NCBI RefSeq assembly: GCF_900143265.1
Contig: NZ_FRDJ01000001.1
Span: forward strand, 248,001-312,000
Source of the DNA: Fervidobacterium gondwanense DSM 13020
GTDB taxonomy: Bacteria; Thermotogota; Thermotogae; Thermotogales; Fervidobacteriaceae
Reading direction: 5' to 3'
Length of the DNA: 64,000 bases
In this document: positions 35,027-44,246 of the stretch, in pieces
Layout: every line of letters starts with the position of its first letter
How positions within the stretch are numbered: the stretch's first letter is position 1
Notes under the pieces: generated by a model
Seen by the model: only the letters and a program-made list of their open reading frames with translations
The model's database searches: none
What the model was told of the DNA's origin: nothing
Position numbers and translations under genes: made by a program

Positions 35027-35770
35027 TTACTGTCCCGATAAATCTACTATTTCTCCATCCTTATCAGTATTCTGCGGGACTGGTATCGTTTTTTGATTAC
35101 CAGAACTTTCAAAAGTGTAGGTTTTCCCTTTCTCTCCAATAAAAACACACTGGTATTTTCCATCGATATTCTCTGATATAAGCCTGTAACCCTTTTCATT
35201 GTCAAAAACGTCTACATAATCGCGCTTTGAAGTTATAACAGTAAATTTGTATCCTTTGGAATAAGGGACAACAGTTAGCATCCCCTCATCAGAATCTGTT
35301 GAGAAATCAAAGATCATGTAAAATTTTCCTTCAGATAGTGGGAAACTTTTTTCAAACTCGAAAGATACACTAGATGAAGCAGCCGTAAAAGTCGTATCGG
35401 TGCTATAAGTTATTGTGAGGCTACTTGAGATTCCTATACTTCCAGTAGGTTGAGTAATAATATTAATATTATCCTCTATAGGTTTGTTGAACAAGTCGTT
35501 AAGATCTTTTCTTGGTACTTCTCGTTTTAGAGCTGATCCAACAAAAAATTTTGCCGAAAAAGAACCTTTGTAGCTCACTTCTGCTGCTGTTGATAAATTC
35601 AAATCTTCTACCATCTTCTTCGGCATGCCGTTTATATATACCCATACTGTGTAGGTCACATTTCCGCTGCCCGATACTATATTGCTTAGCAAAAAAGCAC
35701 AACTTGAGAGGAATATAGAAATGATTACTATAACTAACAGCGTAACACTAAACATGATCGATAATCTCAA
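35027..35770 (-). CDS. Lipoprotein of unknown function
   Basis: 247 aa. Signal sequence with lipobox FLSSC (lipidated Cys about 24). The remainder is beta-rich with Ser/Thr runs (SIGISSSLTITYSTDTTFTAASSS) and an Ig-like pattern of strands; no family recognised. It likely sits on the outer face of a membrane. The start is TTG at 35770, 5-6 bases after GGGGGA; the ATG at 35755 would remove part of the signal. It lies directly downstream of minE, 29 bases away. Confidence 0.7.
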   Translation of the reverse strand: MRLSIMFSVTLLVIVIISIFLSSCAFLLSNIVSGSGNVTYTVWVYINGMPKKMVEDLNLSTAAEVSYKGSFSAKFFVGSALKREVPRKDLNDLFNKPIEDNINIITQPTGSIGISSSLTITYSTDTTFTAASSSVSFEFEKSFPLSEGKFYMIFDFSTDSDEGMLTVVPYSKGYKFTVITSKRDYVDVFDNEKGYRLISENIDGKYQCVFIGEKGKTYTFESSGNQKTIPVPQNTDKDGEIVDLSGQ

Positions 35771-35799
35771 TAAAATCCCCCGCCTATGTACTTAATCGC

Positions 35800-36075
35800 T
35801 TACTTGAAGTTGACATTAGTCACAATTACTACATAACCATTCTGTTCATGGTAATCCACTCTGACTTTTTCAGGTGGGATGTTGAACCTTCTCGAAATCG
35901 TCTCGATAACGGCGTACTTAATCTCTTCGGAATTGGCTTGGAATTCCTCTATCGGTATTCTCTGGACGAATTCTCTTCTTCTTGTAAGCATCGTCTGTAA
36001 TCTTTCGGCGGCTTCTTCCTTTGGTGATTTAGTGTTCTTATGCTTTTTCTTTTTGAATATATCTACGATCCACAT
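35800..36075 (-). CDS. minE: Cell division topological specificity factor MinE
   Basis: 91 aa. N-terminal membrane-targeting helix MWIVDIFKKKK, then the MinD-activating region AAERLQTMLTRRREFVQRI, and the C-terminal dimerisation domain EEIKYAVIETISRRFNIPPEKVRVDYHEQNGYVVIVTNV. It drives MinD ATP hydrolysis and pole-to-pole movement so that Z rings form at mid-cell. ATG at 36075, 5 bases after GAGGTGAT; two in-frame GTGs just upstream lie in or against that site. The minD stop is 5 bases upstream. minC is not in the window. Confidence 0.93.
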   Translation of the reverse strand: MWIVDIFKKKKHKNTKSPKEEAAERLQTMLTRRREFVQRIPIEEFQANSEEIKYAVIETISRRFNIPPEKVRVDYHEQNGYVVIVTNVNFK

Positions 36076-36080
36076 CACTA

Positions 36081-36902
36081 TCACCTCTTCTTAAACATCG
36101 AAAGCAACGAAGAAATGAATCCCTTTGAGACTCCCTTTAAATCTTCATCGATGGGAATCTCTTCCCCCTTCACCCGCTTAACGATGTTTTCAAAACTTTT
36201 ACCGATTACAACGCCATCTTCCAATACCGCTGGAATACCTTTGTTGGTTGCAACGATAACTTCTTCGGAATCCGGGATGACTCCTATCAACCTCATTGCC
36301 AAAGCCTTTTCAACGTCCGTCTTATCAAGCATATCTCCACGTTTTGCCATGTGAATCTTGAATTTGTTGAGAACTATGTACATTCTGTCTTCGGTAAAAC
36401 CATAGTTTTCCAAGAGCCCTATAACTCTGTCAGCATCCGATATAGCAGGTAATTCCGGTGTTGTAACTATGAATGCCGCCTCCGCTGGTGCCACGGAATT
36501 TCTAAAACCTCTTTCGATACCAGCCGGTGAGTCAATAAGTATGTAATCAAAATCATCGTATAACTCTTGAACAATCCGCTTCATATCTTCTGGAGAAATC
36601 ATTTCTTTAGTGGCAACTTGAGAAGCTGCTAATAAATACAGATTCTTTAGCTGCTTATGTTTTACCAGTGCTTCTTTTGCAGATACTGTCCCGTTTACAA
36701 CGTCAAACGACGTGTATATAATCCTGTTTTCAAGTCCGAGTACCACATCTAAGTTTTTGAGCCCTATGTCCGCGTCGATCAGACACACCCTTTCCCCCAT
36801 CTTCGCCAGTGTACAGCCGAGATTGGAGGTGAATGTGGTCTTACCAACCCCGCCCTTTCCAGATGTTACGACAAACACTTTTGGTCTCATTCCGTTCGCC
36901 AC
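36081..36902 (-). CDS. minD: Septum site-determining ATPase MinD
   Basis: 273 aa from the GTG at 36902. ParA/MinD ATPase with deviant Walker A SGKGGVGKTTF, LIDADIGLKNLDVVLGL (switch I), DYILIDSPAGIERGF (Walker B) and the C-terminal amphipathic membrane-targeting helix SSLLSMFKKR. It binds the membrane with ATP and carries MinC. The GTG at 36902 is preceded by AAAGGGGTGGGG. Alternatives are ATG 36932, which overlaps the prfB stop but has only a weak site, and ATG 36890. Confidence 0.95.
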   Translation of the reverse strand: MANGMRPKVFVVTSGKGGVGKTTFTSNLGCTLAKMGERVCLIDADIGLKNLDVVLGLENRIIYTSFDVVNGTVSAKEALVKHKQLKNLYLLAASQVATKEMISPEDMKRIVQELYDDFDYILIDSPAGIERGFRNSVAPAEAAFIVTTPELPAISDADRVIGLLENYGFTEDRMYIVLNKFKIHMAKRGDMLDKTDVEKALAMRLIGVIPDSEEVIVATNKGIPAVLEDGVVIGKSFENIVKRVKGEEIPIDEDLKGVSKGFISSLLSMFKKR

Positions 36903-36924
36903 AAACCCCACCCCTTTGGATTCC

Positions 36925-38034
36925 TTATTCATTTATCCCAAGCTTTGCGTAGTAAACAAGTTCGCTTTCAATGAATATATCAATTTCTCCGTCCATGACA
37001 GCTTCGATGTTTCCAGTTTCAACATCGGTTCTGTGGTCCTTAACCATCGTGTACGGCTGAAACACGTAGGATCTAATCTGGTTACCCCAGCTGATGTCTC
37101 TGAGTTCTCCTTGAATCTGCTCTATCTGTTTCCTACGCTTTTCAATCTCAAGCTGATAAAGCCTTGCTTTAAGCATCTTCATAGCTGTTTCTCTATTTTG
37201 GAGCTGCGATCTTTCAGTTTGACACGTTACAACGATACCAGTTGGGATATGTGTAATTCTTATTGCGGATTCTGTTTTGTTGACGTACTGTCCGCCAGCT
37301 CCACTCGCTCTGTAAGTATCAACCCTTATGTCTTCAGGTCTGACTTCTATATCTATATCGTCCTCTATCTCAGGTAACACGTTGACAGATGCGAAAGAAG
37401 TATGCCTTCTTTTGTTCGCGTCGAATGGTGAAATTCGAACAAGCCTGTGGACACCCCGCTCATGCTTCAAATACCCGTAAGCGAAATCGCCTTTTATGTA
37501 GAGCGTCGCACTCTTTATACCAGCTTCTTCACCTTCTTGATAATCCACTATTTCAACTGAATAACCCTTCTTCTCAGCCCAGCGCATGTACATGCGCAAT
37601 AGCATAGATGCCCAGTCCTGCGATTCCGTACCGCCAGCACCTGGGTGGATAGAAAGGTATGCGTTTGAACCATCGAATTTCCCATTCAGGATGAGTTCGA
37701 GTTCGAACTCTCTAATCTTTTTCGAGACTTCTTCAATAATCTCGTCCAAATGTTCTTCCATTGAAGGATCCTCTTCAGCAAGTTCTATGCCGACTTCGAT
37801 ATCATCAAACAAGTTCTTTATCTTCTCCATGTCTTCGATGATCTTTCTTATCCTTTGAATCTCCCTGTTGACTTGCTGTGCTTTCTTCTGGTCGCTCCAA
37901 AAGTCAGGCTTCAGGCTCTCTTCTTCCAACTCTTTGAGTTTTTCTCTCTTATCTTCCGGATGGAAGACTTCGATGATGTCATCGTACTTCTTCTTGAGTT
38001 CTTCGATTCGTTGTTTCTGCTCGTAAGTAATCAC
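36925..38034 (-). CDS. prfB: Peptide chain release factor 2
   Basis: 369 aa, one uninterrupted frame. It recognises UGA and UAA; the codon-reading tripeptide SPF is in RLVRISPFDANKRRHTSF and the catalytic GGQ in RASGAGGQYVNKTESAIRI. N-terminal helical domain starts MITYEQKQRIEELKKKYDDI. Many bacteria need a programmed +1 frameshift at an internal UGA near codon 26; here there is none, so the autoregulatory frameshift is absent. GTG start at 38034 with GAGAGGTG 6 bases upstream. The 3' end overlaps the longer possible minD frame by 8 bases. Confidence 0.97.
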   Translation of the reverse strand: MITYEQKQRIEELKKKYDDIIEVFHPEDKREKLKELEEESLKPDFWSDQKKAQQVNREIQRIRKIIEDMEKIKNLFDDIEVGIELAEEDPSMEEHLDEIIEEVSKKIREFELELILNGKFDGSNAYLSIHPGAGGTESQDWASMLLRMYMRWAEKKGYSVEIVDYQEGEEAGIKSATLYIKGDFAYGYLKHERGVHRLVRISPFDANKRRHTSFASVNVLPEIEDDIDIEVRPEDIRVDTYRASGAGGQYVNKTESAIRITHIPTGIVVTCQTERSQLQNRETAMKMLKARLYQLEIEKRRKQIEQIQGELRDISWGNQIRSYVFQPYTMVKDHRTDVETGNIEAVMDGEIDIFIESELVYYAKLGINE

Positions 38035-38101
38035 AAGTTACACCTCTCTTCAAACCGTATCTTTCTTATTTAATCATCTTTCTAATCGTACATTTAACAA
38101 A

Positions 38102-39055
38102 CTACATACTACTCCATATCATATATCCTATGAACAACATCATTCCTATAATTGTTCCGATAACTATCTCTTTCTTGTAAGTGTAGACACTTCTGTCTAA
38201 GGATGTCTGTGCTACTCGTTCTTCTGTAGCTATACCATCTGATAACAAAACTTTGACGGTATATAGACCGTCAGCCTTACCTTGTCCGTCCCAATTAATT
38301 TGTGTTGTTCCGGCACCAACTTTTATTGATTTCTCATATACAATTATACCAGATGGATCGAGAATTTGAATACTGCCAGTTGCCGGTCTTGAAGAGTATA
38401 TTTTGATAACACATTCATCTTCGTGCCAGTCGCCATTGGGTGAGAATTTATCCATTACAACCAGTTCAAGCTTGAAAGGAACAGGCTTAAACTCGAGCCA
38501 GACAGGTGTTTCTTTCGCGTAAAGCACGTTCACTGTTTGCTTCTGGTCGGCAAAGCCTGGGCAAGTAAATATCAGTTCCTGATTTCCGAGGGGTGCCAAA
38601 ACCTTTTCACCGTTCTTTTCAACTGTTCCGAGCAACTTGCCACTCGTTGTGTAAACCGAAACGGGATATACATTTGAAAAGACTGTGACTTCACCCAGTC
38701 TTGTAGAAGGGACATAGACTATTCGTGGAGTCTTTTCTACACGGAAGTAGTATCTGTCATAAATCACGTATTTGTTGGAAGTAACTACCCAGACTGTGTG
38801 GTATCCTTCAGTGCTGAATCGGACAACCAATCTGCCAAACGAATCCGTTGTCCCTGCGTAAGTTCCGTCGATATACACCGCAGAAAACGGTTCGTCGGTA
38901 TATATGACAACAGAGTAATCTGGCAGGTCACCCAAGGAAATAGCCGGCACATTTCCAAATCCTATTATGATTTGAAATGAAATTTCTGCGAGTCCAAAAG
39001 AAGTTACTAATAGCAACAAAAATACTAGAGATATTTTTGAAAGCCTGATTTTCAT
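38102..39055 (-). CDS. Exported protein with PEGA-like and FlgD-like Ig domains
   Basis: 317 aa. Signal peptide about 1-24 (ISLVFLLLLVTSFGLA). Then PEGA-like beta repeats (YSVVIYTDEPFSAVYIDGTYAGTTDSFGRL; a second near VTVFSNVYPVSVYTTSGKLLGTV). An FSPNGD motif near 213, as found in CHU_C and FlgD-type Ig modules, leads into TTQINWDGQGKADGLYTVKVLLSDG, a FlgD Ig-like strand pattern. One C-terminal membrane helix (about 295-315) anchors it with the bulk outside. Possible surface or flagellar scaffold; the actual role is unknown. ATG at 39055 is 7 bases after AGGAGGGG, in preference to the ATG at 39079, which overlaps the upstream gene's stop. Confidence 0.75.
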   Translation of the reverse strand: MKIRLSKISLVFLLLLVTSFGLAEISFQIIIGFGNVPAISLGDLPDYSVVIYTDEPFSAVYIDGTYAGTTDSFGRLVVRFSTEGYHTVWVVTSNKYVIYDRYYFRVEKTPRIVYVPSTRLGEVTVFSNVYPVSVYTTSGKLLGTVEKNGEKVLAPLGNQELIFTCPGFADQKQTVNVLYAKETPVWLEFKPVPFKLELVVMDKFSPNGDWHEDECVIKIYSSRPATGSIQILDPSGIIVYEKSIKVGAGTTQINWDGQGKADGLYTVKVLLSDGIATEERVAQTSLDRSVYTYKKEIVIGTIIGMMLFIGYMIWSSM

Positions 39056-39078
39056 GTCAACCCCTCCTTTGAGAAACA

Positions 39079-39417
39079 TTACTTTTCCAATCCCAGCTGG
39101 ATAAAAGCAAGCACTTCAGCAACAGCTACATAAAGTTTTGTTGGTATCGGCTCGAGTACTTCGAGTTTGAAAAGTTCTTTCACAAGCTCTTCTGATTTTA
39201 CGATTGGAACATTGCTCTCCTCAGCTTTCTTGATTATAAGCTCTGCTAAGTGACATTTGCCTTTTGCAACCACAAAGGGTACGTAATCCTTTCCCGGTTG
39301 ATATCTCAGAGCAACAGCAAGTTTCTTGGTGCATTCTTGGTTGCTTTTCTTCGCGTCTGAATCAATAGAACCGAAAGTGTCGAAGTTATCGAAGTTATCA
39401 AACATAGGTTCCGTCAT
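39079..39417 (-). CDS. FlhB C-terminal-like protein (YlqH/FhlB type)
   Basis: 112 aa. The N-terminus is a short acidic repeat (FDNFDNFDTF). Residues about 30-110 match the cytoplasmic domain of the flagellar export gate protein FlhB: KKLAVALRYQPGKDYVPFVVAKG, AELIIKKAEESNVPIV, and IPTKLYVAVAEVLAFIQL. It lacks the NPTH autocleavage site and all membrane helices of FlhB, as in Bacillus YlqH. It is thought to substitute for or compete with the FlhB C-terminus in switching export substrate. ATG at 39417 after AAAGGGATGG. It overlaps the FliK-like gene by 20 bases, the same pairing as ylqG-ylqH. Confidence 0.85.
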   Translation of the reverse strand: MTEPMFDNFDNFDTFGSIDSDAKKSNQECTKKLAVALRYQPGKDYVPFVVAKGKCHLAELIIKKAEESNVPIVKSEELVKELFKLEVLEPIPTKLYVAVAEVLAFIQLGLEK

Positions 39418-40129
39418 CCATCCCTTTAAGTTTTATGTGTACCTGTCGAAATACTCTCTTCAACCTTCTTTCTAACTGCTCAACTCCATCCGGTATTTTT
39501 TCAAAATACAAAGTTAGGTTCTGACCATCAGTTTTGGCAAATATGTGGTTACCAACAACAAATACTTCGAACGTTCCTAATTCGCGGTCTACGAATACCA
39601 AACCTTCATTAATAATTAGACCATATCTCCCAGACAGAATGTTCAAATACTTTTCGAACTCAGCGTACTTATCGGCCTTATCTGAATTATCAGCATGATT
39701 TCCAGGAAATAATATACCTGTTCCACCGATAACTTCTCCTGAATCACTTCTTCTGCCTATTCTTTCATTAAGTAGTGATTTGAATCTTGTCAGCAATTTC
39801 TTGTCAATGTCTCTTCTCTTAGATACCTCTTCAAGAAAAAGGCCTATTGCAATAGCTAATCTGTTTTTCACATGTTCGTTCCAAATTTCTTGACTAGCTA
39901 AGAGTTCTTCTGCCATTTGCACGAACTTCACACTTGGCAGCTCGTTGAATTCGTAAGGCTTCTTTGCGACTACCTTTGCAAAGTAGTCACCGCTTCCAAA
40001 ATTTTTTAGCTCGAGCTTCGTACCCTCTTTTGGAGGTCTTTTATCACTCTTGATTATATATTCACCATCTTGGGTTCTGACCTTTACATATTTTCCATAA
40101 GATTCAAGAACGTAGCCGAATATTTTCAC
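39398..40129 (-). CDS. FliK-like (YlqG-type) protein, tentative
   Basis: 243 aa, no diagnostic motif. The N-terminal 55 residues are a small beta domain (IFGYVLESYGKYVKVRTQDGEYIIKS...). The middle is helical (SVKFVQMAEELLASQEIWNEH...). The C-terminal part (about 165-235) has strands and a final amphipathic helix (GTFEVFVVGNHIFAKTDGQNLTLYFEKIPDGVEQLERRLKRVF) that resembles the C-terminal domain of hook-length protein FliK. The FlhB-C-like partner overlapping its end supports this. Without other flagellar genes nearby it remains a proposal. Confidence 0.5.
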   Translation of the reverse strand: MKIFGYVLESYGKYVKVRTQDGEYIIKSDKRPPKEGTKLELKNFGSGDYFAKVVAKKPYEFNELPSVKFVQMAEELLASQEIWNEHVKNRLAIAIGLFLEEVSKRRDIDKKLLTRFKSLLNERIGRRSDSGEVIGGTGILFPGNHADNSDKADKYAEFEKYLNILSGRYGLIINEGLVFVDRELGTFEVFVVGNHIFAKTDGQNLTLYFEKIPDGVEQLERRLKRVFRQVHIKLKGMDDGTYV

Positions 40130-40161
40130 ATAAATTCACCTTTCTGAATACAAAGGATCAA

Positions 40162-42921
40162 TTAAGTTTTCAACACAGTACTCCGTGTATTTACTAATTC
40201 ATCGATGTCCATAAAGAATATATACGTGTCTTCCTTCTCGTTGTATATGTACCTTGGCGACAGCTCTTCGAAGTGTGCTTTCTTAAATTTTACCACCAAA
40301 CCAACGTCGGATATCGTTGCTTTTGAAACGTTCTTGTTCCACAACATGACTCTCAGATATGCGTACTTTATTAAATTATTAACACTTACAGGCAACTTGC
40401 CGAACCTGTCGACAAGTTCCTCTTGTATGTCAGTAAGTTCCTCTTCAGTGATTGCCGACGCTATCCTTCTGTAAAATCTCATTCTCTCAAATGGATCATA
40501 TATGTAGCTCTCTGGTATGACTATACTATCAGGTATACCTTCGATTTCTGTATCGATTTTGCTTTGAATATTACCGCTCACTTCCTCGACAGCTTCATTA
40601 AGAAGGTCTAAGTAGTATTTTAAGCCGAGGTCGTTTATGTAGCCGTGCTGTTCAAGTCCGAATATCGCACCAACTCCACGAATTTCCATGTCTTTCATCG
40701 CTATCTTCATACCACTTCCTGGTCCTTGATAAGACTTTATTGCGTACAACCTTTCCAAAACCTTATCGTTGACATGTTTTGGGTGCAAAAAGTAGGCGAA
40801 CGCCAATTTATCGCTCCTACCTACCCTGCCACGTAATTGGTATAGCTGAGCCAAGCCATATCTGTGCGCATCGTCTACTATCAACGTATTTGCATCAGGT
40901 ACATCAATACCATTCTCAACAATAGTGGTACACAATAGAACATCAGCATGCTTGTGATAGAACGCATCTATAACCTTTTTCATTTCACTCTTTGTCTGTT
41001 GTCCATGAGCTATTACTATCGATACTTCGGGTATGAGCTCTTTAAGCTTTTCATATACGCTGTAAATCGTATTAACGCGGTTGTGGACGTATATAACTTG
41101 TCCGCCCCTTCCGACTTCCCTAAGGATTGCGAGTTTTACTATCCTCTCGTCGTAAGGACCTATATGAACTTGTATTTCTTTTCGTCCAAGCGGTGGGGTC
41201 TTTATTTCTGATAGATCTTTTAGATTGGAAAGTGCCATATGTAACGTTCTTGGAATCGGCGTTGCACTCATCGAAAGAACATTGACGTTCACGCGAAGCT
41301 TTTTGAACTTTTCCTTTTGCTCAACACCGAACTTCTGTTCTTCGTCAATGACAACAAGCCCCAAATCTGCAAATTTTATATCCTTCAAAATGCTATGAGT
41401 ACCGATCAACACATCTATTCTACCTTCTTTTACACCCTTCAGTATTTCCTCTCGTTCCCTTTTAGTCGAAAATCTGTTGAGTAGTGCTACTTTTATACCA
41501 AAAGGCTCAAATCTTGCCGATATGTTGTCGTAATGCTGTTTTGCGAGAATCGTAGTTGGAGCTAAAAGAGCTGCCTGTTTTCCCGAAGCAACAGCTCTAA
41601 ATATCGCTCGTATCGCAACTTCTGTCTTACCGTATCCAGCATCTCCGACAAGGAGTCTGTCCATAGGCTTTTCACTCTCGAGGTCTTCAAAAACTTCTCG
41701 TATAGCATTGAGCTGGTCAGGAGTTTCTATAAACGGGAAAGTCTTTGCGAATTCCTCTTCAAGCTCTGCTTCGCCAGGAAGTGATACGCCTGTAATTGTA
41801 TTTCTAACGTGTTGGAGCAACACGAGTTCTCGGACGAGCTCTTCGATGTTCCTTTTGGCTCTTTCGACTTTTCTCGACCAAGTTCCCTTCTTTAATGAGT
41901 CAAGTTTTACGTTGATCTCATCACCTACATATTTTTCAACAAGGTCTATGCGCTCTATCGGCACGTAAAGTATGGAGTCTGCAAAATTGAGCACCAGAAA
42001 TTCTCTCTGTTTTCCGTTCGCATCCACCTTTTTGATTTCGTTGAACCGTGCAATGCCGTATTTTCTGTGGACAACTAAATCACCGACTTGCAGTTCATCT
42101 TCAGAAAGAATAGGCACTGAGAGGTACTCTTCTTCGGTAGGTTTAACTTGGACTTTCTGGAGTGGTTGAGATGGATACGCCTGAGCTTTTGAAATTACTT
42201 CCTCATAATCAAATATCCCATATTTCTTGTAATTAAAGAGCCTTTCTGCATCGGAAAGTCCCTCGAGAGACTTTCTCAATTCCCTTTCGAAAGACGAGAA
42301 GTGCTCAATTACAGACCTTCTATCAGTAGTATACAGCTGAACATCATAGTCAAGAAAGGTGCCGCTGACGTATTTGCCTGTTAGTTGTTCATCGACTGGC
42401 TCGAGAGGATTTTCTCTATCTTCGTATACAAATTCTCTTGCAGGTAAAATCAGAGCTGATTCAAGGCTCACTTCACTTCTTTGCGTTTTCAGGTCAAATC
42501 TGCGTATATCTTCGATTATATTTCCGTACAATTCTATCCTTGTAGGTATGTTGTTCGGTCCAAGGTAGTCAATTATTTCTCCCCTTATTGAGAATGTCCC
42601 GCCCTCTCTGACGTTGAAGACCCGCTCATATCCAAGCCTCGAAAATAGATTCTCGAGGTCTGGCACTTCATCGCCGATTTTGAAAGTGTAGATTTCGTTT
42701 TTGAAAACTTCAGGCGGCATTATGTAATGTAATAAAGACCTCAGTGTACAGACTGCTTTCAATTTGCCTTGGAGCGCCAAGTAAAGGGCGTAAATCCGGC
42801 GAGATCTGACATACCAAGAGGGTTTGAGATTTTCGTAGGGGAGCACATCGTAGTCGGGAATGTAATAATAACCTTCTATCTCACAATCTTTTTCCGTAGG
42901 AACTATTAAGATTTCGTTCAT
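40162..42921 (-). CDS. mfd: Transcription-repair coupling factor Mfd
   Basis: 919 aa, shorter than E. coli Mfd (1148) because the N-terminal UvrB-like region is trimmed, as in Thermotoga. It removes stalled RNA polymerase and recruits UvrA. Order: reduced UvrB-homology part (1-about 250), RNA polymerase-interacting domain starting VGDLVVHRKYGIARF, then the RecG-like translocase with Walker A GDAGYGKTE, DEEQ (VVIDEEQKFGVEQ), SATPIPRTLHMAL, VIYVHNRVNTI, TTIVENGIDVPDANT and QLRGRVGRSD, and the C-terminal TRCF domain. Walker A has Ala where Val is usual (GDVGYGKTE). The ATG at 42921 is taken from the frame. The next gene upstream ends 53 bases away. Confidence 0.96.
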   Translation of the reverse strand: MNEILIVPTEKDCEIEGYYYIPDYDVLPYENLKPSWYVRSRRIYALYLALQGKLKAVCTLRSLLHYIMPPEVFKNEIYTFKIGDEVPDLENLFSRLGYERVFNVREGGTFSIRGEIIDYLGPNNIPTRIELYGNIIEDIRRFDLKTQRSEVSLESALILPAREFVYEDRENPLEPVDEQLTGKYVSGTFLDYDVQLYTTDRRSVIEHFSSFERELRKSLEGLSDAERLFNYKKYGIFDYEEVISKAQAYPSQPLQKVQVKPTEEEYLSVPILSEDELQVGDLVVHRKYGIARFNEIKKVDANGKQREFLVLNFADSILYVPIERIDLVEKYVGDEINVKLDSLKKGTWSRKVERAKRNIEELVRELVLLQHVRNTITGVSLPGEAELEEEFAKTFPFIETPDQLNAIREVFEDLESEKPMDRLLVGDAGYGKTEVAIRAIFRAVASGKQAALLAPTTILAKQHYDNISARFEPFGIKVALLNRFSTKREREEILKGVKEGRIDVLIGTHSILKDIKFADLGLVVIDEEQKFGVEQKEKFKKLRVNVNVLSMSATPIPRTLHMALSNLKDLSEIKTPPLGRKEIQVHIGPYDERIVKLAILREVGRGGQVIYVHNRVNTIYSVYEKLKELIPEVSIVIAHGQQTKSEMKKVIDAFYHKHADVLLCTTIVENGIDVPDANTLIVDDAHRYGLAQLYQLRGRVGRSDKLAFAYFLHPKHVNDKVLERLYAIKSYQGPGSGMKIAMKDMEIRGVGAIFGLEQHGYINDLGLKYYLDLLNEAVEEVSGNIQSKIDTEIEGIPDSIVIPESYIYDPFERMRFYRRIASAITEEELTDIQEELVDRFGKLPVSVNNLIKYAYLRVMLWNKNVSKATISDVGLVVKFKKAHFEELSPRYIYNEKEDTYIFFMDIDELVNTRSTVLKT

Positions 42922-42974
42922 TAAATGATTCGCACACCTCCACGAAACGCACTAAGATTTTCTACGTTTTCAAG

Positions 42975-44246
42975 TTATATTCTTACAGGTTGTTCAAAGT
43001 CCATACCGGCGGTTCGAGTAGATTTGTTTGGATACAAGAATGTATATATGTCACTTGCGAGTAAATCCTTTTCAAACTGCCACAGATACAGTTCGCTATC
43101 CACGTCCCACAATCTCTTCTCTTCTGTTATATCCTTTTCTACGCCTTCAAGCACTTGTTTATATAACGAAGCGGTCGATATTATCGGTATAGATGAGTTC
43201 TTCTTAATCATCTTCAAAAGTTCTCTGCCTTTTTCATTAAATCCCAGCACTCTTAAATATTGAGGACCAAGTTCATTGCTTTTTTCAACGTGCTCTTTGT
43301 CCATTTCGAAGAGAACATGCAATATAGCGCGTCTAATTCTTGAGTATGTAAATCTTTTCGCTTTTACGAGCTCAACAAATTGTTGCAAATCGCCGGTCTC
43401 CCTTGCCGATTCGTAGAACCTCAAATCAAGTCCCTCGTTAAAACTGTATATCTTTTCAAAATCTTCCCTTTTCAACTTTCTAAAGAGTGCAATCACAAAT
43501 TCAAGATTCTCCCAAAAGACGGGTCCTCTTCCCGCTTGGAATTCCTCATGGATTACCTCGTACGTAAATTTCGGCATGGCTTCTTTGGAAGTTTCGAAAA
43601 GTCCCTCTTTAATTGCTTTTCGTATAGCACTTGCTGAAGAAAACTTCCCTCTGAACGTTTCGTCGTTGTAATCCGCGCCTATTCGGTTTATCACGTGAGG
43701 TGTTATATTGCTGTTGTATCTGATCAGCGCTTTGATATACTCTATTCCAAGTATATCGTTCGACTTTGAAAGTTTGTTGACATCTTTATCGAGGACATCC
43801 ATTAACGCATATTTCCTCGCATTCGGATACGAATAGCCCAATTTCAATTGTTTCTTAAATGCAACTTCGAATTCCGGAGTCTGGTACGTAAGTAAATGTG
43901 CAACTCTTTTCAAAAAGTCTATATCCCCACTCTCACTTCCAAATACTATGTCCGTGACAACCCCCGTCTTGTGAAGGATACCAACTGATCCAAGCGCAAA
44001 GCCTCCGGCATCTTGGACGGCATAAATTGTCGGTAACTCGAACACGACGTCTACCCCGTGCATCAGGGCAATCTTCGCACGGGCGAATTTGTTAACTATC
44101 GCAGGTTCACCGCGCTGGCAAAAATTGCCGCTCATCACCGCGACTACGTAATCCGGATTAACAAGCCTTATCGATTCGTTCAAGTGATGAAGATGTCCGT
44201 AATGGAACGGATTGTACTCAACGACCAATCCCAAAACTTTCGGCAC
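42975..44246 (-). CDS. tmcAL: tRNA(Met) cytidine acetate ligase TmcAL
   Basis: 423 aa. ATP- and acetate-dependent enzyme that makes N4-acetylcytidine at the wobble position of elongator tRNA-Met. Nucleotidyltransferase signature GLVVEYNPFHYGHLHHL (about 6-22), VVAVMSGNFCQRGEPAIVNKFARA (about 34-57), VFELPTIYAVQDAGGFALG, GSESGD, and SNDILGIEYIKAL. GTG start at 44246, sharing one base with the stop of the upstream membrane protein (TAGTG), so translation is coupled. Confidence 0.94.
   Translation of the reverse strand: MPKVLGLVVEYNPFHYGHLHHLNESIRLVNPDYVVAVMSGNFCQRGEPAIVNKFARAKIALMHGVDVVFELPTIYAVQDAGGFALGSVGILHKTGVVTDIVFGSESGDIDFLKRVAHLLTYQTPEFEVAFKKQLKLGYSYPNARKYALMDVLDKDVNKLSKSNDILGIEYIKALIRYNSNITPHVINRIGADYNDETFRGKFSSASAIRKAIKEGLFETSKEAMPKFTYEVIHEEFQAGRGPVFWENLEFVIALFRKLKREDFEKIYSFNEGLDLRFYESARETGDLQQFVELVKAKRFTYSRIRRAILHVLFEMDKEHVEKSNELGPQYLRVLGFNEKGRELLKMIKKNSSIPIISTASLYKQVLEGVEKDITEEKRLWDVDSELYLWQFEKDLLASDIYTFLYPNKSTRTAGMDFEQPVRI

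Noticed and set aside
36925-38034. Programmed frameshift in prfB
   Set aside because: The reading frame is continuous from GTG to stop with no internal UGA near codon 26.
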